Shown piece by piece: positions 43,401 through 46,455 of a stretch of DNA of 64,000 nt. The translations under genes and the position numbers were made by a program. Under the pieces are notes generated by a model. It had not been told where the DNA came from and did not search any database. It saw nothing but the letters and a program-made list of their open reading frames with translations. The DNA comes from Pedobacter namyangjuensis. GTDB lineage: Bacteria > Bacteroidota > Bacteroidia > Sphingobacteriales > Sphingobacteriaceae. Positions within the stretch are counted from its first letter, which is position 1, and every line of letters begins with the position of its first letter. Location of the stretch: positions 620,001 to 684,000 of the forward strand of contig NZ_QMHQ01000002.1 of assembly GCF_003313325.1 (NCBI RefSeq). The letters are read 5' to 3'.

Positions 43401-45804
43401 GAATACGATTTGCGAAGCTTCCGGTTGTGTTATCACTGTGCCCAATCCTTACTCCTCTTTCGCCAGCAAAATGTGTGTCGCTTATTTGATCAACATTTTT
43501 TACCGCATTACCGAATAATTGGTGCGTTACCGTAATTCTGGATTCTCCCAGTTTGATAATATTATTTTGGAAAAATGTTGCGCTATTCTCTTGATTTGTA
43601 TAAGTATCTAAAGGATTTGTGGCCGTACAACTTGTTTCCAAAACATCCAGAATACCATCGTTATCATCATCCAAATCAAGCGGATCAATAATTCCATCGC
43701 CATCTGCATCTGGACTTACTAATACGCCGCTTGCCGTTTTAATATTATTACAACCCACACCACTCGGACTTGCATTACATTCTGTATCTGCATTGTTAGA
43801 GTAAGCCAAATTAACTTTATCCGTAGCATCTGGATCTTCTACATCTTTAGGACGCAGAATAGTTGCTCTTGGAGTGATGGTAGTGTTAACCAAAGATGCG
43901 CCCGCAGTACCTGTAATTACATAGGTTGCTTGAGAACCCGATGTCATATTTAGGAGCGATGTAAAACTTGTTGAAGTAGTTGCTGGCGAAGAGGCTGTAA
44001 CTGTTCCTGCGTTTTGGGTTAATACCGCAGAAGTTACGTTAAAGCCTAAAGGAAATTCGAACGCAAATTGTGCACCAGTAACGTTAGAGATACTGGTGGA
44101 ATTGTTAAGATTTTTAACAACTACTGTATAAACTACTTGTTGTCCTTGCCTTATCTGACTGGCAGGCGTGCTGATGCTAGTTACCTCTAGATCTGCAACA
44201 TTTATTGAAACAGAAACGGATTTTACACTCTCTGCACCAGGAACGAAGGTGTAGGTATCTAACGCTCTGTTATTACCATAATCACTCAATCCAGCGCCAG
44301 GTTTTGCACCAAATTTATGTCCATTACTATTACTAGATATGGTATTGATTGGGAATTTTGCTACTTTAGGATTAGCTGGTGTACCCGTATTTGTGATATC
44401 CGAATCATCCCAATAAACTACGTCTGAGCCTGGAATAATATTGTAGTTACCATCAACCGTAAGCTGCTCGATAATTAACCCATTTGGATTACTCTCCATG
44501 TCTATAAACGGAAAGTGAACCTCGCCTCCAAACAATTGAATCTTGATATCAAAATTGGTATTACCTGAGCTAAGATTATTGCCTGGATCAACCGGATTGG
44601 CGGCAGAAACCCCTGCTTTTCCATCCCAGAATATAGTATTAGCTCCCTGACTTGCTGGGCCCGTTAAAATTCTATCTACAAAATTCCCATTTCCTGGAAT
44701 AATTATCTTGTAAGTTCCGGTAATGTTCGAATCAAAAGAAATATATGCTCCTTTAGAACTTAGGCTTGTTGGCGATCCTTCTACCCCCATGAATGTGATA
44801 TTGGATGCAGTAGGCAAAATTGTGGTCGCCGGCACAAACCAGGTACTGCCTCCTTGAATATTTGCCGTTGCTGGAAGTTGACTGTTAGGCTTTGTGTAAA
44901 ATATCTTATGGGTTATCGCATCTGCGTTATCTGCTGTTCTCGGATCTTTTATGCTTAATCCTGTAACCGTATTAAAACTCTTATATGTTGCCGTACCAGA
45001 TCCATTTGTACCGTTAGTGAACCCCTTATTGTTAACCAAAAATGTAAAACCTACACCATTACTGCCATTTTCGCTAACTTTATAAGAATAGCCGTCTTTT
45101 GTTAGCACATAATGAGTGCCGTAAAAGCCTCCATTCGTAAAGTTATCATCAATGAGTAAGTTGAACACGTTTACATATACCCTACCGCTTATAGGAGTTG
45201 TGGTTGTAGTATTTGCGAAAACCGAAACATCCCAAGCCGCGATTAACTGATTTGTACCTTGAGACCAATTTGCATCTGCAGCCAAACTTGGTAAGCCACC
45301 ATAAGCCGGAGAAGCGGCCGCGATAAAATCAATTTTCCACACCCCTTCTTGCGCAGCAGTAGCAACTCGTTCAAATGGCTTGTAACCTATTCTTGCACCC
45401 GCCAATTCTGACGCTCTGTTAGTTGCCATTGCGGCTAATCCAGCTACTGGTTGATTTACAGCATGTTGGTAAATCCTTCCAATATTATCCGTTGTTGAAA
45501 GGTAAATAGTTCCATCCGGAGCTGTAAACCTAATCCTTCCGGCGGATATATTTTGAACACTCGATGCGGCTGTTATTGACTCGCCTGCTCTAACATAAGC
45601 AAAATGCGTTCCTTCCGTAATAAAAGGAAATGAAGAGGCTGTTAATGCACCATTATTAGTTGCCGACCCTAAAAAAGCTCTATTACCTTGTACTCCGGAT
45701 GGATAAAAATCTTTAGAACCCTCTGCGAAGGCTGATGAAAAAAAAATGCATACACATGCAATAAGTACGAGAACTTCGCGTTTAATAATCCAGATGGATC
45801 TCAT
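22486..45804 (-). CDS. Giant T9SS-exported surface adhesin with TSP type-3, cadherin-like (tandem-95) and DUF11 repeats, type B gliding-motility CTD
   Basis: About 7772 residues. The frame is open to 45903, but I chose the ATG at 45804 because MRSIWIIKREVLVLIACVCIFF...AFA is a good signal peptide and a -7 promoter element overlaps 45903-45910. Approximate layout from this start: a secreted N-terminal region (~30-550), a DUF11 domain (~560-690), TSP type-3 calcium repeats (~697-4140; DxDxDG motifs in well over 100 copies) interrupted by two ~185-residue domains (~722-910 and ~3267-3448), about 31 cadherin-like/VCBS repeats (~4270-7200, ~93 residues each, opening NDAPTGTGDxKTTNEDTPVNG), two DUF11 domains (~7353 and ~7468), a final Ig/cadherin-like repeat (~7588), and the gliding-motility CTD (~7680-7772) with VPNVFTPNGDGENDTFEI. 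The role is inferred as a calcium-stiffened cell-surface adhesin or gliding filament, by analogy with SprB and RemA-type proteins. Confidence 0.93.
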   Translation of the reverse strand: MRSIWIIKREVLVLIACVCIFFSSAFAEGSKDFYPSGVQGNRAFLGSATNNGALTASSFPFITEGTHFAYVRAGESITAASSVQNISAGRIRFTAPDGTIYLSTTDNIGRIYQHAVNQPVAGLAAMATNRASELAGARIGYKPFERVATAAQEGVWKIDFIAAASPAYGGLPSLAADANWSQGTNQLIAAWDVSVFANTTTTTPISGRVYVNVFNLLIDDNFTNGGFYGTHYVLTKDGYSYKVSENGSNGVGFTFLVNNKGFTNGTNGSGTATYKSFNTVTGLSIKDPRTADNADAITHKIFYTKPNSQLPATANIQGGSTWFVPATTILPTASNITFMGVEGSPTSLSSKGAYISFDSNITGTYKIIIPGNGNFVDRILTGPASQGANTIFWDGKAGVSAANPVDPGNNLSSGNTNFDIKIQLFGGEVHFPFIDMESNPNGLIIEQLTVDGNYNIIPGSDVVYWDDSDITNTGTPANPKVAKFPINTISSNSNGHKFGAKPGAGLSDYGNNRALDTYTFVPGAESVKSVSVSINVADLEVTSISTPASQIRQGQQVVYTVVVKNLNNSTSISNVTGAQFAFEFPLGFNVTSAVLTQNAGTVTASSPATTSTSFTSLLNMTSGSQATYVITGTAGASLVNTTITPRATILRPKDVEDPDATDKVNLAYSNNADTECNASPSGVGCNNIKTASGVLVSPDADGDGIIDPLDLDDDNDGILDVLETSCTATNPLDTYTNQENSATFFQNNIIKLGESRITVTHQLFGNAVKNVDQISDTHFAGERGVRIGHSDNTTGSFANRIQSTFDFSLPLQTLKFRLNDIDAGDRIQVDAYDQNNNLITLQASNVSLYTGTSGYQVTRSGNLFSSSSTDVPSGTRRGSVEINLDGLSIKKLVISYYDLESDGTYTLAFITSCSDLDTDGDGIVNRLDVDSDNDGITDAVEANGNKANDPNFDGRYGAAGSFVDSNNNGVHDAVDAALGNTALTPQDKDGDGKPNYLDLDSDADGIPDTFEAAFYIVDGENDGRIGTGAIVDADKDGLSDLIDPDFVTVDAVLFNQDRDGDGLSNYLDIDSDNDGIIDLIEGLPTASFRVPTGLDTDGDGIDNAFDVNNGGIASGYSNIDGGSAPDYVDTDADNDGIRDWLENNVVSALEVDNVNNATGAAGADGVMDVLPDSDNDGLANIYDLVPTNPLGANYARNGTQTPASMPDVQLPGGDRDWRQAPDSDRDGIPDDIDLDDDNDGILDTVEGTADLDGDGIPNYLDLDSDGDGLPDILEVGGTSLNNDGRVGGSVGANGVPTAAGAGYIPINSDGDANPDFLDLDSDNDGIFDVIENGGTDPDNDGKIGSGVINDVDADGISDLVDNYNNQTNTLVGDPAGIPLTARDTDGDGKPNYRDLDSDNDGILDSIEGGTDADADGKPNYLDIDSDGDGIVDNIEAQTTAGYIAPSGTDTDGDGLDNAYDTNNGGVAITPVNTDGTDLPDYLDLDSDNDGFSDMIEAYDTDNNGVANTVPAGADTDNDGLDNAFDTNNAVFNPTNGQTPNSFPDLDNPGGDRDWRQGLDSDNDGIPNTTDQDDDNDGIPDAIEGSGDFDGDGIPNSLDLDSDGDGIADVIEAGGTDPDGDGRIGTGPITDTDGDGLSNIVDLNNGGTALPLPNTDGTGGANYLDIDSDGDGIVDNIEAQTTAGYRAPTGLDTDKDGIDNAYDKDVAGNIVPTNTDGADQPDYLDLDSDNDGFSDTIEAYDTDNNGVANTVPAGSDADNDGLDDAFDANDALINPTNGQTPSSFPDLDNPGGDRDWRQGFDTDGDGVPDTVDQDDDNDGIPDAVEGLGDFDGDGIPNSLDLDSDGDGIPDVIEAGGADPDGDGRIGTGPIVDTDGDGLSNIVDLNNGGTVLPLPNTDGTGGANYLDIDSDGDGIVDNIEAQTTAGYRSPTGLDTDKDGIDNAYDKDIAGNIVPTNTDGTDLPDYLDLDSDNDTFSDTIEAYDTDNNGVANIVPSNIDADNDGLDDAFDSNTSVVNPSNAQTPASFPDLDNPGGDRDWRQGLDSDRDGIVDTIDLDDDNDGILDSIEGNIDTDGDGIPNRLDVDSDNDGITDAVEANGNKANDPNFDGRYGAAGSFVDTNANGVHDEVDAALGNPALVPQDKDGDGKPNYLDLDSDADGIPDTFEAAFYIVDGENDGRIGTGAIVDADRDGLSDLIDPDFVTVDAVLFNQDRDNDGLSNYLDIDSDNDGIIDNIEGLPTSTYRAPTGLDTDGDGIDNAYDVNNGGIASGYSNIDGGSAPDYVDTDADNDGIRDWLENNVTNTLEVDVKNNVTGAAGADGIMDILPDADNDGLADIFDTVPTNPAGAAYATNGGQTPSTMPRTLATGDRDWRTIADFDKDGVPDGIDKDDDNDGIPDTVEGTGDADGDGIPNYLDLDSDGDGVPDVIEAGGSDPDGDGRIGTGATITDTDGDGLSNLVDPDNGGTPLAAPDSDGDGKPNFLDLDSDNDGIYDVTENGGPDPDGDGKIGSGVINDIDADGISDIVDNYNNQTNTLVGDPAGVPLTVRDTDGDGKPNYIDIDSDNDGIYDVLEAGGVDPDKDGRIGTGAITDTDGDGASNIIDKNNGGTPLAVPDTDADGKPNYLDIDSDGDGIVDNIEAQTTAGYIAPSGTDTDGDGLDNAYDTNNGGQAITPTNTDGVDLPDYLDLDSDNDGFSDTIEAYDTDNNGVANTVPAGADADNDGLDDAFDVNDALFNPTNGQTPASFPDLDNPGGDRDWRQGFDTDGDGIPNTIDQDDDNDGIPDAVEGTGDFDGDGIPNSLDLDSDGDGIPDVIEAGGIDPDGDGRIGTGPITDTDGDGLSNIVDANNGGTPLPLPNTDGTGGANYLDIDSDGDGIVDNIEAQTTTGYRAPTGLDTDKDGIDNAYDKDVAGNIVPTNTDGADLPDYLDLDSDNDGFSDTIEAYDTDNNGIANIVPSNLDADNDGLDDAFDADASAVNPTNGQTPTSFPDLDNPGGDRDWRQGFDTDGDGIPNSIDQDDDNDGIPDTVEGNGDFDGDGIPNSLDLDSDGDGIPDVIEAGGSDPDGDGRIGTGPITDTDGDGLSNIVDTNNGGTPLPLPNTDGKGGPNYLDIDSDGDGIVDNIEAQTTTGYRAPTGLDTDKDGIDNAYDKDVAGNIVPINTDGADMPDYLDFDSDNDGIADSVEAYDTDNNGVANKIPSNNDFDNDGLDDAFDNDLSTFKPANNQTPTSFPDLDNPGGDRDWRQGLDSDRDGVVDTIDLDDDNDGILDTAENNCVNTIIAGYPGSTIQLTSLDFGISSNGTPQTNLTLTKDISNKFGYAANSGAVIVTIINAHVHPTANDFYVRGDLPKTLWQISGSVASLVGIEHGAQYFPGQRRTIDLLGSTNTTIAQTGSSAIWNSGSTGNSYYLENISGAVRSDGLLHHALIDYTVGKMFELSTNESGPNRWSTYFVRIQTECDTDKDGIPNRLDVDSDNDGITDAVESNGNKANDPDFDGRYGTAASFVDANGNGVNDAVDAALGNPALILQDKDKDGKPNYLDLDSDADGIPDTFEAAFFIPDGENDGVIGTGPIVDVDRDGLSDLIDPDFVTVDATLFNQDRDNDGLSNYLDIDSDNDGIIDNIEGLPTASYRAPTGLDTDGDGIDDAYDVNNGGIASGYSNIDGGSAPDYVDTDAEGDGKRDWLENAVTSTLEVDLVNNFTGVAVPDGIMDLLPDADNDGLADIFDTVPTNPAGANYATNGGQTPASMPDVDEPGGDRDWRSSQDRDGDGIPDGLDKDNDNDGIPDLIEGTGDLDGDGIPNHFDLDSDGDGIPDVIEAGGSDPDGDGRIGTGQITDTDGDGLSDIVDPDNGGTVLPTPDSDGDGKPNFLDIDSDNDGIFDVIENGGTDPDGDGKVGTGLNNDVDADGIADIVDNYNNITNTLTGDPAGVPLTLKDTDGDGKPNYIDLDSDNDGIYDVIEAGGVDGDGDGRIGTGAIVDTDGDGASNIIDKDNGGTALVIRDTDTDGKPNFLDIDSDGDGIVDNIEAQTTAGYIAPSGVDTDGDGMDNAYDTNNGGVTIIPTNTDGDADPDYLDIDADNDGDKDAVEGWDTNNDRVANIVPSGVDIDNDGLDDAYDANTALLNPTNGQTPTSFPNLDTPGTPERDWREDYNLPPAITVLGNTTIQEDVAGVVKSFSVRDEDAGNANNITVTLTVPQGVITSVNAAGVTVTGSGTASVVLTGSIANLNAFISNGNVFYQPVLNANGTIPMNVVVDDKGNTGGPALQDTKTVDIIISPVNDNPTPATDINTVAEDVSLNVLAGQGLLANDTDIDGDALSVSKFTIAGVTGDIAVGTPYTIPAGTITINADGSYVFVPANNFNGAVPTITYTVVDVNGGSATSTLNITVTAVNDIPLVTDVTKTGTEDNAISFASSDFVSQYTDIDNNPLTKIQIVTLPPANQGVLQLNGTPITAGTEINTADIVNLKFVPASNYNGASTFTWNGSDGTAYATTPANVNITITGINDVPTGTGDAKTTNEDTPVNGAVTATDVDGDPLVYTLASAPAKGTVVVNADGTYTYTPNSNANGSDNFTIKVDDGQGNSIILPVVITITPVNDAPTIAMPADSKTTPEEVAVSGAVVASDVEGDALTYSKATDPANGTVVVNANGTYTYTPNANYNGPDTFNILVTDGNGGSVTAVVNITVTPVNDVPTGTGDTKTTNEDTPVNGSVSATDADGDALTYTKATDPAHGSVVVNADGTYTYTPNANYNGPDTFNISVNDGNGGITILTVNITVSPVNDVPTGTGDSKTTNEDTPVNGAVTATDLDGDALAYTLGSTVPTKGTVTINPTTGAYVYTPNANANGSDNFTIKVDDGKGGTIELPVAITITPVNDVPTGTGDSKTTNEDTPVNGTVTATDLDGDALTYTLNTTPTKGSVTVNPTTGAYVYTPNANANGSDSFTIKVDDGKGGTINLPVTITITPVNDVPTGTGDSKTTNEDTPVNGSVNAIDADGDVLTYTLNTAPTKGSVTVNPATGTYTYTPNANANGTDSFTIKVDDGKGGTIDLPVTVTITPANDAPTGTGDSKTTNEDTPVNGSVSGADLDGDAITFTKATDPANGTVVVNANGTYTYTPNPNYNGSDSFTIKLDDGNGGTTTVTVNITVTAVNDAPTVASPADSKTTPEDVPVSGSVVAFDVENDPLTYTKATDPANGTVVVNPDGTYTYTPTLDYTGPDSFTVLVSDGKGGTVIAVVNIIVGSDNDAPVGTGDSKTTNEDTAVSGAVSATDVDGDALTFSKASDPSHGTVVVNANGTYTYTPITNYNGSDSFSIKVDDGNGGSTTVTVNITVNPINDIPVGTGDAKTTNEDTAVNGAVTATDVDGDALIFTKATDPTNGTVVVNANGTYTYTPNANYNGSDSFTIKVDDGKGGVINLPVNIIVNAVNDAPTGAGDTKTTNEDTPVNGAVTATDIDGDALTFTKATNPANGTVVVNADGTYTYTPNANFNGTDSFTIKVDDGKGGSVLLPVNITVTSVNDIPVGTGDSKTTSEDTPVSGTVTATDTDGDALGFTLDTAPTKGTVTVNPTTGAYVYTPNANANGTDNFTIKVDDGKGGVISLPVTINITPVNDAPTGTGDTKTTNEDTPVNGSVAGSDVDGDPLTFTKATDPTNGTVVVNANGTYTYTPNSNFNGTDSFNILISDGNGGSVTVPVNITVTPQNDAPVVPSATITRSTPEDNVLNGTITATDVDGDPLTYAVTTSPTKGTVVIDPTTGAYTYTPNPNYNGPDSFTVTVSDGKGGTTTVTVNVNVTPVNDAPTGTGDTRTTSEDTPVNGAVVATDVDGDVLAYTKATDPANGTVVVNADGTYTYTPNPNYSGTDSFTIKVDDNRGGSTTLTVNITVNAVNDIPAGTGDNKTTNEDVAVSGSVTATDVDGDALTFSKATDPSNGTVVVNADGTYTYTPEVNFNGSDSFTIRVDDGKGGTINLPVNITVTPVNDIPVGNNDTRTTAEDTPVNGVVTATDIDGDALTFTKATNPTNGTAVVNADGTYTYTPNANYNGSDSFTIRVSDGKGGTAIITVNITVTDVNDNPTGTGDTKTTPEDVAVAGSVSASDPDGNTLTFTQGTAPAKGTVVINPATGAYVYTPNANVNGSDSFSIKVDDGNGGVIVLPVTITITPVNDAPTGTGDNKNTDEDVPVSGRVNGTDVDGDALTYSKATDPTNGTVVVNANGTYTYTPNLDYNGSDSFTITISDGKGGTVTVPVTITIGSLNDAPVVPSTTINRTTPEDTSFSGQLTATDNDGDPLTFTVGANPGKGAVTIDPTTGLFTYTPNANATGTDSFTVNVSDGKGGITTVTINVNITPVNDAPTGTGDNRTTPEDTPATGVVFGNDVEGDVLTFSLDPANVPANGTVTVSSNGSYVYTPNTNYNGPDAFSIIISDGNGGMVSVPVTITVTPVNDAPTGTGDAKTTNENTPVNGAVTAVDLDGDALTFSKATDPANGIAVVNADGTYTYTPNANFNGTDSFTIKVDDGKGGTINLTVTITVNSVNDAPTGTGDTKTTNEDTPVNGAVIATDVDGDLLTFTKATDPANGSVVVNVDGTYTYTPNANYFGADSFTIKVDDGKGGIITLPVNITVTAVNDIPVGNGDSKTTNEDIPVNGNVTVTDADGDPLTYTVNNQPSKGTVTVNPTTGAYVYTPNPNATGTDSFTIKVDDGKVGTITLTVNITITPVNDAPTATADNKTTNEDTPVSGAITATDVDGDPLTFTKGTDPANGTVVVNPDGTYTYTPNPNFNGTDSFTIRVDDGKGGVINVPVNITVGAVNDIPTGTGDNKTTAEDTPVNGAVTATDVDGDVLTYSLNNAPSKGTVTVNPTTGAYVYTPNANATGTDNFTIKVDDGKGGTVNLPVTINITAVNDIPVGTGDSKTTSEDTPVNGSVTATDVDGDPLTFSKGTDPANGTVVVNPDGTYTYTPNPNFNGTDSFTIKVDDGKGGVTNVTVTITVGAVNDLPTATAPAVTTAEDTPVSGKVTGSDIDGDALTYAIGTNPVNGTVTIDPTTGNYVYTPKPNFNSSDNFTVTVDDGKGGKVTITVNVTVTGVNDAPVITSPPVAITINEDFNYSGNVIATDPDGDALTYTVKTQPANGTVSLNATTGAYVYTPNANYNGTDSFVLTVSDGKGGTVDVTINITVAPVNDAPSFTKGLNESIPVNSGARTINNWATNINKGPADENAQVLNFVVTNNNPGLFAVAPSIAPNGTLTYTPATGAVGRAVVTVVLRDNGGTALGGVDASSPQTFIIEIKPVGVADNITTPINTPITTDVKANDGPSATNTTVVAGGTNPTNGTIVINANGTITYTPNNGFTGTDTYTYRLKTVDDVLSDPITVTVNVVSSGIELTKVASSTPVTKAGDVINYTLTVRNTGTSALTNVVVTDAGADAGSITPASIATLAPGASATVTARHTLTQAEVNSGSFSNQASVSGRNTLNEIVSDLLSDDPNTPAPNDATVVAINGVASLTLVKTGVLSADGNTITYTFTITNNGSVAISNVVLADAKLGLNRTINGTMAPGAVVTETVTYTLTQADKNAGTVTNTARVDGRTPSNAPVGDASGTSGTNDTPTVTALAKPPVATDDNGTTKVNTPIVIPVTGNDVNGNATIDKASIEIVTQPANGRVTVNADGTITYTPNNGYVGVDKFTYRVKDNSGYYSNVATVTIDVNYVDVKVPNVFTPNGDGENDTFEIRGLDQYAENELSIVNRWGNEVFNRKGYRNDWTGDGLNEGTYYYLLKVKKRGSNEWEVKKGFITLIRNFRN
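24340..33010 (-). repeat. Tandem array of ~31 cadherin-like/VCBS (tandem-95) units
   Basis: Coding for the giant protein, read on the minus strand. Each ~280-bp unit encodes a ~93-residue domain opening with ND-x-P-x-G-TGD-x-KTTNEDT-P-V-NG and ending G-x-V-x(3)-V-N-I-T-V-x-P-V. I count about 31 openings from PVNDNP to GVNDAP, plus one divergent member (PVNDAPSF). Neighbouring units are very similar at protein level and visibly similar at DNA level, so intragenic recombination is likely. The count is by eye and may be off by one or two. Confidence 0.9.
33390..43720 (-). repeat. Thrombospondin type-3 repeat array with higher-order periodicity
   Basis: Coding for the giant protein, minus strand. 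The basic unit is ~13 residues (D-x-D-x-DG-I-x-D/N). Ten RDWR punctuation motifs occur near 42150, 41140, 40410, 39690, 38700, 37540, 36820, 36100, 34550 and 33390. The spacings repeat: about 1.0 kb, ~1.0-1.16 kb, ~0.73 kb and ~0.72 kb. This defines an A block plus three B blocks (~241 residues), occurring as ABBB, ABBB, AB. Two ~550-bp inserts (43075-43640 and 35460-36005) sit at corresponding positions. Confidence 0.9.
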
Positions 45805-46455
45805 AACAGTTGAGATAACGATAAAACAAAAACAATAGGTTAAATAGGTAATTTTTTTAAATGCTACATGAGCGTTTAGGTCTATTTCATGGCCTTTCCG
45901 CACAAAATTAAAGTCGATCTAATTGATTGACTTTTAACATAGAATTAAGAAAATTTACTTAAAACTAATTCACGATATTCTAAAAAGCAATTTTTTTTAC
46001 ACAATTAACTAATGATTAATATTTCGAGCTTAAATTCGTGATATTCAACCAATAGTTAATATTAAGCGATGTCTTAGTCGTAAAAATACAGCACGCAATT
46101 TTGTTTTTGCAGATCAAAAAAAATAAATCGTTGTAGGCGTCCGTTAAAAAGCCGGATCAAATTAACAGTTATAGTTGATGCCTATCAAACAGTTTTTCAA
46201 GGGTAGATTTGTTGACGATCAAAATGTTTCAGTTCTGATATTACATTTAGAAAACTCCTTGAGAAATACAGTAGTTTATTATTTTTAAATTAAACAATCA
46301 AAACCCTCCAAACTACCAAAATTGACAAAAGTAACTCGAGGTTATTTCGAGTTGGTATTTATAACTTTTCGTAATTGTAATTACGCGGTTCGAGCATTAT
46401 TAGGTTATTGTTTTTAGAATGTACTAATAGAATAATTGTATATTGGTTAACCTAA
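45805..46455. other. Long divergent intergenic region upstream of the giant operon and the cyclase
   Basis: This 651-bp gap holds no convincing gene. It contains a consensus -7 element at 45903-45910 (minus), two related 13-mers with ATTC..GATATTC at 45968-45980 and 46034-46046, and a 7-bp-arm hairpin at 46333-46353 (AACTCGA/TCGAGTT). It must hold promoters for both the giant adhesin operon and the adenylate cyclase. Confidence 0.6.
45903..45910 (-). promoter_or_regulatory. Candidate -7 element for the giant operon
   Basis: Plus-strand CAAAATTA is TAATTTTG on the minus strand, matching TAnnTTTG. It would give a ~90-nt leader before the ATG at 45804. A clear TTTG -33 box at the usual spacing is not obvious, so this is moderate evidence. 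Confidence 0.45.

Noticed and set aside
33390..43720. Regular short repeats that might look like a CRISPR array
   Set aside because: The repeats are in-frame, encode DxDxDG calcium motifs and have no unique spacers of constant length; they belong to a protein-coding array.
22684..43804. Many open frames of 60-175 residues on the plus strand across the giant gene
   Set aside because: They are antisense shadows of the repetitive minus-strand coding sequence. They repeat with the same period as the repeats, have Ser/Pro-, Tyr/His- or Val-rich nonsense composition, and show no start context or domain.
45805..45903. N-terminal extension of the giant protein to 45903
   Set aside because: The extra 33 residues are hydrophobic and irregular, the ATG at 45804 opens a typical signal peptide, and a -7 promoter element covers the extension's start.
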